From: Oscarella lobularis
Lineage: Eukaryota > Porifera > Homoscleromorpha > Homosclerophorida > Oscarellidae
Length of the DNA: 64,000 nucleotides
Direction: 5' to 3'
NCBI RefSeq assembly: GCF_947507565.1
Contig: NC_089184.1
Span: forward strand, 2,480,001 to 2,544,000
Shown here piece by piece: positions 21,911 to 33,139 of the stretch (position 1 is the stretch's first letter; every line of letters begins with the position of its first letter). The position numbers and the translations under genes are program-made. The notes under the pieces are model-generated. The model saw only the letters and a list, made by a program, of their open reading frames with translations, did no database searches and had not been told where the DNA came from.

Positions 21911-24622
21911 AGACCTGTCCTCTCCAACAAAATGAGCATTGTCCGAGGGTGAACGTCTTCTTCTGCCTATCGAAATTGAAGAAAGATAGTAGACAAATGC
22001 CTGTATCGACGCAAGGAGTCTCCATGGCCGCGTGCTTAGGTCTAGGCACTCGAAAATGCAAAAGAACACGAAAGACGAACGTCGTGGTAGAACATGCAAG
22101 TCGCCAACGCAACGATTGTCAAATATTGTTTTATTAGGAGACCTCAAAGTGAACTTCTCGCACCACAAACATTTTTTATGCAGAAAAATGTTTTTTTTGA
22201 CAAAAGTAATGTAGAGCCAGTAACTGTTTGTCTATTTATTTTTTTCTCTGTGCCAGTGAAAAGTAATTTTCTTAGAGATAATATTTGATTGGTTTATTTC
22301 AGTTCACGTGCTTGGTGTGGTGATCAATATATTTATCCATCTACAAACTAATCTTTTATCTCAAATTATTTCTTCTTAGATGGGAATTTACTTCGATTCT
22401 GTATGATTCACGTTGCAGTGTAATGATCACTGAATCAGAATATGACAAAGCGTCTCGAAAGCATCCAAATCAATAAATTGGCCTAGACCCCAATGTAAGC
22501 CACTTCTAGTTAGATGGCCTTTACCCAACTAGCTACAAGAATAAGCCAATAAAGCGGGGTTGGTTCCCCTACTCGAATATACGCCTCTAGCACTCGCTTC
22601 AATTATATGTCTCGTCAACAGTTCGTTGATGGGGTTTGTCGGAAAAATTAAATCTTAGCCGTCTTGATACGGGCTTCAATTACTGTCTCAAATCTCTTTG
22701 GCGAACGAATGATCGGTTCTGTCAATGTACGTACGCGTGATTACGACTAGTTCGCGTTCCAAACCATCAAAATCAAAAGACTGTCTTCTTCTGCGAGAAA
22801 TGAATCTCTTGTTGTGAAAAGAGAAATAATTAATATGAGACGGGAAGCGGTTACTTTCGAAAATCAAATATTGAAACACCAGTTGGTAGAAATTGTGATT
22901 TGGAATTTTGTATCTAAGGCATGTTCGAATTTGTTATATTGTTTTGGAGATGTTTTAGGTATTCTTTTTTAGTGCTTTGTGAATTGAGTAACACGTGACT
23001 TTTTTGTCTGAAATGAGTTAGAAACGAAATAAATAGAAAGCTTTTAGTTAGAGGAAACGTAATTTTTTTCTTAATTGGGTACGTCTACATGATTTTGAAT
23101 TTAATAGCTTGTGATGATTTTGTGGAATGGGAATAAAAGCAGTTCCCTGTCACCAACGAAATTCAATTTCAAAATTTCGCACTGAGATTTGTAAACAGGT
23201 ACATTGATTTAATGGCTATTTGATAATAATTTTATTTTGCATGGTGAACAAGATGCCCAGGAGTTTCTACAATTTAACTTGACGGTCTACATGACGACTT
23301 GAAAATTTACTCTCTGAAATCAGTAAATGATTTCATGACGTAAGTAAAAATAATCTAATTGAATCGTGATAAATTAGTATTTTAGAAGAGAAACGAGTTA
23401 ACCTGATGTGGCTTCAGAGGAGTACTATGCACGTGAAAATAGCTTGTACGAAAAAGAGCAATACATGAATTTATATGTCTGTAGATCTTTTTGTTGATCA
23501 ATTGATGAGTACAGTCACTTTTGATGCCTGTTCTCATAATTCGATTATCTGTGATTCCTTCTAGGATTTGCTTCTTTCCATTCCACGTAGTGTAAGACGA
23601 GAAGGAAAAGGAATGAAAAATACATAGACTATTTATAGTAGCGTTTTTCTTCTTGGTATGACTTTTTGCATTTTCTACGTCACTAGATTCTACTTTGGCT
23701 GATCGCTTGGAATTATTCACGGAATAGGAAACGTTGGATGGATCTACAAATTATATAGAGTTGCTAATCACATGGGAAGTATGTTCGGTGCCACATGGAG
23801 CAATCATGTCAAAGATGACTGGTTTCTTTTCCTCCATGACTACAGGTATGTAAACTAAGTTCTGTGAAAGGATCGCAGTGTCAGGTTCAGTTCTTTTCAT
23901 ATGACATGCAGGTCCCATAATGACGACACATACCTGACGTCACAGTATTTAATGGCCGTTTCGACGCCAAACTTGTCACTTTGCGCTTTGAATTACAGCA
24001 AAGGTGACTTGTTGAGTGGTCCTGTTGACTTTCTGAATCGATTTGGGTCTTTTTAGGCGATTTTCCGTCATTTTTGCGTCGCTCCCTTTGGAGACCCATT
24101 TCTATGCACTTCTTGGTTTTTCGTAGCGCGCGCTTCCCCCGCGGGGGACATTCCCTGGGACATTCTCTTCGCGATTCAGCTGTGTGCATGTTGCGGACCG
24201 CTAGGAGGTAAAATACGCTTTCGCGAGCCTTGTTCGTTTTCCTACAAAGGTTTTCTAAAGATGCTCTGTACATCTGAACGTCAAACTGTCTCGAATTGAC
24301 TACGAAATGTGAAAGGATCGCTTCTATATGCAGAGAAAAGGAATTTTCTGAGAGACATTCGTGCTCAAAAGACAGAAACGGTGGGTATTCGATTGTTGTA
24401 CGCATACGAACTGTCTTTCAGTTCGCCTTTGCTCAGAATTCCAATTTCTTTTTGTCCGGGGAATTTTCATTTTATTTTGCCGGCGATTTATCGGAAAAAG
24501 ATCCTGGGAAATTCATTTGAAGCATCGTGTAAATGTTCTTCTCATTTCTGCCGCTAAAGAAAATTTGATGATAAGCAATTGACACAGAAACAAGAATTTT
24601 TTTATTGGGACCCAATAACATT
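21911..24622. other. Upstream flank of CARD-kelch copy 1 and 3' flank of copy 2
   Basis: Positions 21930-22400 match the flank upstream of copy 2 (26921-27330; shared ACAAATGCCTG, TGGTGATCAATATA, TTTATCCATC). Positions 22400-23380 show no recognisable gene. Positions 23380-23720 hold a minus-strand open frame of 112 codons, part of the repeat also found at 19440-19680; its frame is not conserved there. Positions 23930-24620 repeat the 19740-20438 flank. Confidence 0.5.
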
Positions 24623-25958
24623 TTACATTTTCAAACATTCAATTGAGTTCCCTGCACCCCATCCCCCCACTACAATTAATTGATCGTCTTTTGTTGAACA
24701 TGCACCATGTCTCCATCGTCACTCATTCATTGATGGCAATGGAAGCCAATCCCCAGAAAATTCATCATATATTTCAACGCAATTGCTATAGAATCCTCCT
24801 GTTGCCACGAGTTTCCCATTCCATGATGACAATTGACAATAATCCTTTGTACTTCGTTTGATATCAATCCAGCCTTGTTTCTCCATTGAGAAACATTCAA
24901 CTGAATTCCCCGCCCCATTCCCTCCTCCAACAAACATTTTATCATCAATCACAGCCAATGAACACCAACCCCGTTCATTCTTCATTTTCTTTATTGGTTC
25001 CCATTCTCCTTTATTAATATCAAAACAATCAACTCGATCACTCCCCGCCCCTTCCACAAGATAAATGTTCCCATTGTGTCCAATTGCTGATCTGAATCGG
25101 AGTTGATATTCATCTGGCATTTTAGTTAATAATTCCAAATCTCTTGTTTCCCTTTTCCATTCATAAATACTGGAACATCGATCCCTGTCATTGATATCCA
25201 TGACATATCCTTTCCCTTCACATTCAAAGACAATCCATATCTCATAAATCCCCGGCAGATGATGCTTCTCTCCCTCCCACGCTCCCTTCTTAAACTGAAA
25301 CATTCTATCCCCCATACCAACATGTAGCATTCCATTGATTTCAGCCACACGTCCAAATGGCCAACAATAATCAATGGGGATCTTGGGTTCTCTTGTCTCC
25401 CATTTGAGAGTAGGATTGCCCATTGAAAACTACATGTTTTTAATTGAAAAACTCAAATTAGATTAGTCTTTTAGACACGCCCTACCTTTGTTCTAAAACC
25501 AATGTTCGTCACTTTCTCCTTTTTAAATTTTTTTTGGTATTTTCTTTTTTCTTCACTTCTTTTTCCAATTTTTTTGCCTTCTCTTCCTTCTCTTCTTTCT
25601 CTTTTTTCAACTCCTTTTCCAATTCTCTGATCCTTTCTCTCTCTGTGTTCTTTCGACCAGCACGTTCTTGTTCACATTTTAATCCTTCTCCTATTATTAG
25701 TTCAGCAACGTGTTTCTGTCCTTCAGTTTCCTCTAAAACGCTCAAAAATTGTTCAAACGCATCGGGTCCTTTTCTTGGTAAGATCATAACGAGAAGCTGT
25801 TGCGATGCTTCAACACTGTCGTACGTTTTGATTCTCTCATACTCTTCGCGAGTGATGAGAAAGAGAGAATGGAGACGATCAATGAGAGCGAAGGGCAAAA
25901 GAATCGCGACAAGAACGTGTAAAATGGGGCGAACGTGCGTGTTCCATCTTTCGTCCAT
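24623..25958 (-). CDS. CARD - coiled coil - kelch protein, copy 2 (nearly intact; late TGA)
   Basis: The best copy of the CARD part. Exon 1 (25958 to 25486) reads MDERWNTHVRPIL, then LVAILLPFALIDRLHSLF, LITREEYERIKTYD, LPRKGPDAFEQFL and GQKHVAELI: a CARD of about 85 residues. A highly charged Glu/Lys/Arg coiled coil follows (REKELKKEK-type heptads, about 60 residues). Exon 2 (25429 to 24623) is the kelch domain. Two breaks: a one-base shift in an A-rich run at about 25525-25545, needed to join the coiled coil to NIGFRTK before the donor; and a TGA at 24719-24721 where copies 1 and 3 have GGA (Gly). The latter removes only the last kelch blade (QLIVVGGWG and after). The break in the A-run could easily be a sequencing error. 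Upstream, the 5' region is split by a miniature LTR element. Confidence 0.75.
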
Positions 25959-26067
25959 TTCGAGCAGAGCAGAAGCAAAAAACAGAGCGAGATCGTGAGC
26001 GAGGTGGTCAGTGAAAAGGGTTCGGGAATCGGGGGAACTTTTGTGGACTCGTGACGTCAAGGCAATC

Positions 26068-26077
26068 GTCACGTGAC
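26068..26077. promoter_or_regulatory. Palindromic E-box GTCACGTGAC upstream of CARD-kelch copy 2
   Basis: About 110 bp upstream of the ATG at 25958, in AAGGCAATCGTCACGTGAC. A cAMP-response-element-like GTGACGTCA at 26051-26059 sits just beside it and is shared with copy 3 (ATGACGTCA). Confidence 0.5.
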
Positions 26078-26132
26078 GAACGTGGTCTTCCCGAATAAGA
26101 CAGCGAAATGAGCCTTTTCCGCGAGTGAACGT

Positions 26133-26197
26133 TGTAACGTGAGAAGAAGGACCATCTATTAGACCCAATTAGCTAGGGTTAGCGCACTACCGTCACA
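26133..26197 (-). repeat. LTR (3' copy on minus strand), 65 bp
   Basis: TGTAACGTGAGAAGAAGGAC ... TACCGTCACA as written on plus. Identical to 26856-26920. Confidence 0.9.
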
Positions 26198-26837
26198 TCC
26201 CCCCTTCATCAACAAAAACAAAACAAAAAAATGACGACGACACAGACGACACATATAAGAGTTCAAACGCTGCGCACGCAGAGGGCCGGGAGAAAAGCGG
26301 CGGCGTACGGCGGAGTAGTGCATCTTCCATCGGGCGATGGGCGGCAGATCCGTGAGATAATCGTCGGACAAGTGCGTAACGAGCGCGTAGGCGTCCCACG
26401 CTTGGCGCAACGGTTGCCAGGCGTCTGCGATAGTATCAGCGCTGCGGCCTTTGAACTCGCCGGCAGAGGGACGCTGGTCGGCCGCACGATCGAGGACGCG
26501 CGGCGAAGTCGGAGCGGCGAATTAAACGGTCGACGAAGATATGTGAGAGTCTTTGCGTGAGCGCGACGGCGTAGAGAGCATAGATGAGTGAGACAGAGAC
26601 GACGTGGGAGGTCGCGGAGTGACAGCGAGCGGACGAGCAGACGGCGATGCAGCCGACGTCGAAGAAGGTAAGCTTGCGTCGTCCATCAAACGCGACGGCG
26701 GAGAGAGCATAGGAGCGCGAGAGACGGACGATGGCGTCGCAGTAGGTAGGCTTGCGTCGTAGCACGACGGCGAGGCGAGTGTAGGAGATACTCTTGCGTC
26801 GTAGCACGACGGCGAGGCGAGTATAGGAGAGCGCAAG

Positions 26838-26855
26838 TGATCCATCCTGTCACCA
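26838..26855 (-). other. Candidate tRNA primer-binding site of the LTR element
   Basis: Directly next to the 5' LTR (minus strand), starting with the canonical TGG that pairs to tRNA 3' CCA. The following bases GTGACAGGATGGATCA should match a specific tRNA 3' end; I cannot assign it from memory. Confidence 0.65.
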
Positions 26856-26920
26856 TGTAACGTGAGAAGAAGGACCATCTATTAGACCCAATTAGCTAGG
26901 GTTAGCGCACTACCGTCACA
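26856..26920 (-). repeat. LTR (5' copy on minus strand), 65 bp
   Basis: Identical to 26133-26197. Identical LTRs suggest a recent insertion. Confidence 0.9.
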
Positions 26921-26925
26921 AACGT

Positions 26926-28254
26926 CTTCTTTTCATCGGAATTGAAGAGAGATAGTACACAAATGCCTGCATTGACGCAAGGAGTCTCCATCGCCGCGTG
27001 CTTAGGCCGAAATGCAAAAGAATACAAAAGACGAACGTCTTGGTAAAACATGCAAGTCCTCAACGCAACGGTCGCCCCTGTAATGTTTTTAGAAGAACTC
27101 AAAGTGAACTCCTCACACCACAAAAATTGCTTATTGCAGAAAAATATTTTTAGACAAAAATATGTTAGAGCCGGTAATTGTCTATCTATTTATTCTCTGT
27201 GTCATTGAAAAATGTTTTTAGAGTTATTTTTTGATTGGTTGATTCAATTTCACGTGCCGATTATGGTGATCAATATACAGTATTTATCCATCAACAAACT
27301 AATTTATATTTCTAATTATTTGTTCCTAAGTCGTAATTCACTGAACGTCTGTGTGACGCACTCAGCTGTGTAATGCCCACTCAATCAGAATGTGTTGACA
27401 GCATCCGAACGCCTCACTTAGGACTTTGTAACTACGGTATGTCCAGCTTTTCTGAATTTTTTGAAGAGATGATTAGGTTTTGTTTTTCAGGTCTCTATGA
27501 ATTAAGACACGAGCAACTTTTTTTCTGAGATGAGACGAAATTGAATAGAAAGAATCACATGAATGGTCGGTTAGTTAGAGGCGAGAAAATGTTTTCTAAT
27601 AATAATTAATTTTCGTCATAGAGACGAAGGGCATCTTCTGATAATTTTTGGTATGGAACTTATAATGCATTCAATCGGTTTCTCATTCCTAAAATTTTGT
27701 TGTAGTTTTACTATGGCAACTCACCTTTGCGCTCTATAGGACGAGTTAGGCAAAAATGTCTCAAACCAGGTAACGCGCGTTAGATACTTCTCTTCTAAAG
27801 TTCTTCTTTGTTTCTCGCCTTGTCCGATCTGTCTTTTCGACGAACGACGGTATTTATTACGTTTGTTTTGTAGTACTTAGTCATAAGTCGAAGTTCTGCG
27901 TCGCTTCGCCTTAGTAACGTAGCAAAATTTCTCAATCGTTACTGTACAACTTGAATGTTAGTGTGCCTTTTGTCTACTATCCTTGGCCTGCAGTACTTAT
28001 TTTCCAAGACTTATTACAGTATTCTAGAGTACAAAAAATCGTCGAGATGCATTGACTAAACTTCACATACCGGTAATTGCAAATTCTTTTTATTTGATTA
28101 GTTGCAGCCTCTATAAACGTAATAAAAAATGAAACGAATTTATATGAGTATACTACACCACTAAGAGGTGGTGTATATCGTTTGTGACGTGCACCATTTT
28201 GCTTAGATCAAGTAATCGGATGTCGTTGTATTTTCAGGTGGAAAACAAAGCTCA
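26926..28254. other. Intergenic between CARD-kelch copy 2 and sialyltransferase copy 1
   Basis: Positions 26926-27330 match the upstream flank of CARD-kelch copy 1. Positions 27900-28254 match 34740-35020, the flank before sialyltransferase copy 2 (shared TTTTGTCTACTATCCTTGG, GTTGCAGCCTCTATAAACGT, GGTGTATATCGTTTGTGACG). A pyrimidine tract plus TTTTCAG at 28230-28238 just before the ATG suggests a 5'UTR intron acceptor. No gene seen. Confidence 0.55.
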
Positions 28255-29181
28255 ATGAGGCCACCATCTGTCTCGAAGTTCGCCGTCATTTCTCTCATCG
28301 TCATTGCAATGCTATTCATCGCCGCCATTCATCTCCCCGTCGTCCCACAGCGCCGCCACTGTCGCCATGCCAAAATTTCAAACGTCTTCGAACTGAGTTG
28401 CTACGGAAGACACTCGATCCTCACCTGTTCAAACAACGCTCGCAACTACGACGATCTTTACAACAACGCAGCCCAATTCGCCACAGACGACGATTTCGTC
28501 AACGAACCTCTCCTCCGTCGCATCCACGACACGTGCGCCATTGTCGGTTCCTCGGGCAACCTCCTCAACTACGAATTCGGTTCGGAAATCGACGCGCACG
28601 ACATCGTCTTTCGCATCAATCTTCCACCCATGAAAGGATACGAAAAATATGTTTGAAGTCGCTTGGGCGACGTTCTCGTGCTTAACTATTAAAAATCGCA
28701 TTGGCCTTGCTATAATGCGAAGCATTTTATTCTGACGTGTCATCGGCATCCGGCGGCGTATGCTGACTTCGTGCGGACTTGCTGGACGCGGTACGGGCGT
28801 AAAACGTACGGCGTGGCACCACGAGTTATGGAATTAAGTAAGGAAATCTTTCACGCGTATGGGAGAAGGTATGGCGGGACTCCGAGGTCGCGTTTTTGGA
28901 TTATAAGCAAGCTTATGGTTCCCACTTCTGGTCTCCATGCTGTCGTATTCGCTTTGCATTTGTGTCGAGAGGTGCATATGTACGATTTCGGTTTGAAAGG
29001 GGCTAAGAAGTTTGAGTACTTTGCTAATGCGACCGATAAGGAGGTGCGGAATTCTCACGATTTTCCCGCTGAAGCGTATTTTTTGACTTATTATGCCGAG
29101 GGTATGCATGATAATTCTCTTATTGATTTGTCTTGGAAGGGATATGGCAAACTGATCATTCATGGACCAACTCTTATATAG
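28255..29181 (+). pseudogene. GT29 sialyltransferase-like, copy 1 (two in-frame stops)
   Basis: GT29 enzymes move sialic acid from CMP-sialic acid onto glycans in the Golgi. The single-exon frame starts MRPPSVSKF with a type II signal anchor (VISLIVIAMLFIAAIHLPVV). It has the L sialylmotif (CAIVGSSGNLL, then EIDAHDIVFRIN), the S motif (PTSGLHAVVFALHL) and the VS motif region (HDFPAEAYF). The frame is interrupted by TGA at 28654-28656, where copy 2 has GGA, and by TAA at 28690-28692, where copy 2 has TTG. The rest stays in one frame to TAG at 29179-29181. As assembled it is dead or needs readthrough. No introns interrupt the coding part, so it could be an old retrocopy. The exact ST family is not assigned. 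Confidence 0.8.
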
Positions 29182-29702
29182 AAACTACCTGATGGTTGCA
29201 GTCTCTTGAAATAGAGGTAAAAAGATGTATCGATTCAATCGCAATTCTGATGCTCACATGTGCAAAGTAATGTATTATTCAAGGTGAGGGGCAGCGTGAT
29301 CACTGTTTGCACAAGTGTTACCAAAAATTAAATAAAGCTTAATTAACGGGTAAAGGGTTAATTAATTAATAGATAAACTAGTGTCCGGTGATTTCGAGTA
29401 GAAAAGAGAAAGTCGTGCGTGTTAGACTTGGAAACGAATTAGAGAGAGCGTCCCTATGACCACAGGTAAGTTAATTCACAGGGGGCTTTGTCCACGTGAA
29501 ACTCACCTTCCCCTCCCGCGCCCGTACGCGTTGGGCTATTGCGCACTGTGCATGACATAATTAACTGTACGAAGAGCCACTTGGTTGTCATCGTAAATGC
29601 AAGGGACAACCGACACAAGAATTTTGACTAACAAAGTGACACAAACAACTAGTATCTTTCGACTTTTCTGTAACGCTGACATTTGTCTCCCACTCCTTAT
29701 AG
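29182..29702. other. Intergenic or first intron of the hydrolase gene
   Basis: No clear coding. A GTAAGT donor at about 29466 after ATGACCACAG could belong to a first exon of the hydrolase gene, but that phase does not join to the exon at 29703. GC-rich 29500-29540. Confidence 0.35.
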
Positions 29703-30633
29703 GTTCGAGTAAACGGCTTTGATCTTCACTACCATCGCACGGGAAGAGGCAGCGACGTTCTCGTCTTCCTCCATGGTTCTATTACAACTGGAATGCTTGA
29801 CTTTGCGCCACAACTTCAATCGCAGCTCATGTGTGATCACTTCAACATGATCGCCGTTGATATGCGAGGCTGCGGGGAATCACGTCCACCGGAGAAGGAC
29901 TTTGCCGGCGACTTCTATCGCTCCGACGCCGAAGACGTCGCCAGTTTGATGGATTCACTGAAGATACACCGCTACTCCGTCGCAGGGTATGGAGAAATCA
30001 TACGCGTGAGGCCACTTCAACTTAATAAGATTATGCACCAAAATTAATTAATCTCCGCTGCTACTGTAAACAATCTGCAGATGAACGACCCTCGCGCGCT
30101 AATTTGATCCTTCGATTATCTCATTACTGTTCTTTATCCATACATGCAGGTGGTGCTATGGCGGTACTGTCGCATTGATTCTGGCTTCAATGAGACCTCA
30201 AGTCGTTCAAACCTTGATAATTTGGGGAGTAATGGCTTACATGGAGCGACAAACCGTTGATAAATTCGTGGCCATCGAGAACCTTTCAAATTGGAATCCG
30301 GCGGTCCTGAATCGACTCAACACCTACTACCCTTTAGACGTAATACAGAGATTGTGGTCAGCTTGGGTTCGCGGGCTGACGCGCTTGGCCGACGAACGGG
30401 GAGAGGACATTTATCAGGACAATTTGGCAAAGGTAGAGTGTCCGACTCTTCTGATGCACGGGAGTCGCGATCCGATGATAACCGTTCACCACGCGGAATT
30501 TATCAAGAAACATCTTCGCGGGCCTACTGTTTATCTCGATTTTGTGGGAGGCCGCCATGAAATGCATCTTGATGTATGCGATGATTTTAATGGGAAGGTG
30601 GTGGATTTTTTTGAAGCGCATTGCAAAATCTGA
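29703..30633 (+). CDS. Valacyclovir hydrolase-like alpha/beta hydrolase (5' partial), Cys nucleophile
   Basis: BPHL-like hydrolase. Exon 29703-29986 follows CCTTATAG and begins VRVNGFDLHYHRTG; the exon holding the start codon was not found. It contains FLHGS (oxyanion region) and VDMRGCGES. Exon 30150-30633 continues in phase to TGA. Across the junction the nucleophile elbow reads AGWCYGG: Cys replaces the Ser of GWSDGG in human BPHL. Further matches: VQTLIIWGVMAY, AKVECPTLLMHGSRDPM (acid Asp), FIKKHLRGPTVYL, GGRHEMHL (catalytic His). Family members hydrolyse amino-acid esters and thiolactones. The Cys variant resembles the dienelactone hydrolase elbow (GxCxGG) and may change chemistry. The gene lies between two duplicated blocks and seems single-copy. 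Confidence 0.82.
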
Positions 30634-32082
30634 TTGAGGAAAAGTCTGGTTGAGGAAAGTAACGGAAAATTACTAACTAACTTCTTATCTAAATTTTGGC
30701 AGAATAGGAATGTTTTTTGTGTCCTGTGCGTTTGCATCCCCAAAAAGAGCCTCTTGCATCTCTCAGCTGACTTCACTTCCATACCCGTTATCCTCATGCC
30801 ACATTCAAACTTGTCTTATGAACGCGTGAATGATCACTGGCATGATTGAGTCTCGGCCAGAGAGGGGACTTGCTTCGAGTCGATACGGAAGGTAATCGAG
30901 TCAGTCGGGAGTCTGTCCGGACTCAGAGAGGGCTCAGAGTGAAGAATCCTATAGAGTCAAAAGACTTCTCCGAGTCAAATTCGATACTGCAACGCACTTG
31001 TAAAGAAAAGACGGTCATCGATCTGTACGGTTTAGGGAAGCTGAAAATTTGAGATAAGAGAATTACCAGATCAGAGAGTAGACCTATTGTGCTTCACCTA
31101 TTTAACCCTAAGATCAAAAAGATGATTTACGCCAAAACCCTCCTCCGCCATTGTTAGACACGAAAAATATAATTGTGATAGATGAAGTTTCAAACCTACC
31201 TGATGCTTCACAGGTAACGTGCCTCCAATGACGTAACCACTCCACAACGTCCCTCCCACGCAAATGAATTATCCTACAAAAGAAGCAAAGCCACTGAAAC
31301 CCAAACACTAATCTTGGCACTTATCTGATGAATGACGTACCGTACGCACTCTGTACAGTAAAACCATCTGCAACTTCCCTCCCACGGAAACAATTAACCC
31401 TAAAAAAACAAAAGCAGAATACTGTATGCTAGAACATGACAAATATCACAAAGTATTTCACCAAGCACAGTCCTGACCATGGAATGATTTCTTTTGCATC
31501 CCCATTGCCTTTCTCCCCTCGGAGTATATAAAGAAGATACGGAAGGAAGTGCGTCACATGTGAGAAATGGGTCTCACGGTTGGAAGGCACAACGCTTGAA
31601 TTAGGCGATTCAATGGTGAGGAATGGATTGGGAAACGCCTACTCCGCGAACGCGCTTCAGCTAGTCTAAAAATCTTAAAAATTATATTCTGCACTTTATT
31701 TTAGGAAACCAAATAATCCAAAATAATAGCTCAAGAAAATGTCTCCCGTTCTTCCTCTCCGTCATCGCATGCCGCTTAAAGAGGATCCCAAATATATTGA
31801 TAGGGAAAGGGGGCCCCCCATTTCCTTCTCTTTACTCTCTCACACTTCAGATTCTTGTCGTCGTCGCATTCTTTGGTCACTTATCGGCTATTAGATGGCC
31901 TAGTCGACCTCTTCGTTGACGCAAGATTGACGACGTCGCTTCAAAATCGGTTTCTTCGCGAAGAAACGTGAATTCCATCTCGTTATCGATTCCCAGAGAG
32001 AACATGTCGACGATCGACAGCAGCACTCTTACCGAACGATGCAAGAAGTCTCGATAGGTGCCCAAGAAAAGGTGAACCTTTA
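30634..32082. other. Intergenic; repeat block 31110-31900 shared with 14040-15340
   Basis: Positions 30846-31000 have many GAGTC/GACTC words but no gene. Positions 31110-31900 match the upstream block of kelch-kinase copy 2, including CACAAAGTATTTCACC and the GGGGGCCCCCC tract. Positions 31900-32080 continue that homology up to the ATG region of the relic listed next. Confidence 0.55.
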
Positions 32083-32262
32083 CTGCGCGTGCGCACTGGT
32101 TGTCACAGAGTAATGGCTTCGCTTCGTCAAATACTTCGCAAAAACGACTCCCCCAAATACGACTCGCAAACCATCTCGAGCACTGTTACCCGGAGAAATG
32201 GCGTGGCTTCGTCAAATACTTCGAAGAAACGACTCCTCTTACGACGAGGCTTTGCGTCATTT
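32083..32262 (+). pseudogene. Collapsed relic of a third kelch-kinase gene
   Basis: The sequence TGCGCGTGCGCACTGGTTG followed by ATG 32111 encodes MASLRQILRKNDS, the start of the kelch-kinases. After about 100 bp the same start is repeated (GGCGTGGCTTCGTCAAATAC at 32201, as in copy 1). At 32246 it passes straight into CGAGGCTTTGCGTCA, which in the full locus lies 3' of copy 2 (18930). So about 3 kb, nearly the whole gene, has been deleted, leaving two 5' scraps fused to the 3' flank. Confidence 0.7.
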
Positions 32263-33139
32263 TGAAAATATTACTTTTTGGGCAATTAGTTGAATTAAAA
32301 TAGTAGATGATCAAAGACAGTGTATAGCAAGTTGCATACATTTTGTTTGCGATCGATCGCGCATTATTGTTGCTAGGCACGTGACTGGTTACAACATGAC
32401 GAGAGACGATCTCCGATCTTACCGTAGAGAGACACTTACTAGCGGCTCAACGTCATCGAAATCACTAAGTTCGCCGAGACTACAACGCAAATACCTTCCA
32501 GCGAGATCGCCTCGCCAATTACCGCCCAATCCTCGACCAAACAGACATCCAGCTACAAAAACGAGTTAATGAGAGCGCTAGCCGGCCGCGATGAGCCAGT
32601 GAAAGGGACTACGCCTTTCAGGAACGACGCCAGTTCTCGTAATTACAGCAGAGGCACTCGCTTCGATTACGTCCGTCCGCGGCCGGCCGGACTCCCTGCT
32701 TCCACGCCACGAATTGAGTGCTAGGAGGTAAAATACGCTTTCGCGAGCCTTGTTCGTTTTCCTACACAGGTTTTCTAAAGATGCCTTGTACATCTGAACG
32801 TCCAACTGTCTCGAATTGACTACGAAATGTGAAAGGATCGCTTCTATGCACAGAAAACGAATTTTCTGAGACATTTTCGTGTTGCAAAGACAGAAACAGG
32901 GGTATTCGATTGTTGTATGCATGCGAACTGTCATTCAGTTCGCCTTTGCTCAGAATTCCAATTCCTTTTTGTCCGGGGAAATTTCATTTTATTTTGCCGG
33001 CGATTTATCTGAAAAAGATTCTGAGAAATTCATTTGAAGCATCGTGTAAATGTTCTTCTCATTTCTACCAGTAAAGAAAATTTGATGGTAAGCAATCGAC
33101 ACAGAAAGACGAAATTTTTATTGGGACCCAATAACACAT
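32263..33139. other. Duplicated 3' flanks (kelch-kinase side, then CARD-kelch side)
   Basis: Positions 32263-32690 match 18945-19330; 32710-33139 match 20050-20438 and 24215-24622. A join near 32690-32715 marks the boundary between two duplicated blocks. No gene. Confidence 0.6.

Larger units (their letters stand above)
26133..26920 (-). mobile_element. Complete miniature LTR retroelement (TRIM-like), 788 bp
   Basis: Identical 65-bp direct repeats at 26133-26197 and 26856-26920 begin TG and end CA. They are flanked by a 5-bp target duplication, AACGT (26128-26132 and 26921-26925). Read on minus, the base after the first LTR starts a primer-binding site, TGGTGACAGGATGGATCA (26855-26838). A polypurine tract, GAAGGGGGGA (26207-26198), abuts the other LTR. 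The interior has no gag or pol; it has a 42-bp-period GC-rich tandem repeat at about 26751-26831. The copies of this flank at CARD-kelch copies 1 and 3 lack it, showing the empty site GTGAACGTCTTCTT. It cannot move without enzymes from a related autonomous element. Confidence 0.88.

Noticed and set aside
21537-22112. Long minus-strand frame running through the CARD-kelch 1 upstream region into the CARD core
   Set aside because: It contains the CARD core only after a frame change relative to copies 2 and 3; upstream residues come from the flank, so the apparent 191-residue protein is not a real N-terminus.
26009-26168. Upstream extension of the CARD-kelch 2 frame to 26168
   Set aside because: The extra residues are translated from the promoter region and the LTR element; the ATG at 25958 is shared by all copies.
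28654-28656. Selenocysteine at the in-frame TGA of sialyltransferase 1
   Set aside because: The paralogue has Gly, GT29 enzymes have no known Sec, and a TAA follows 33 bases later.
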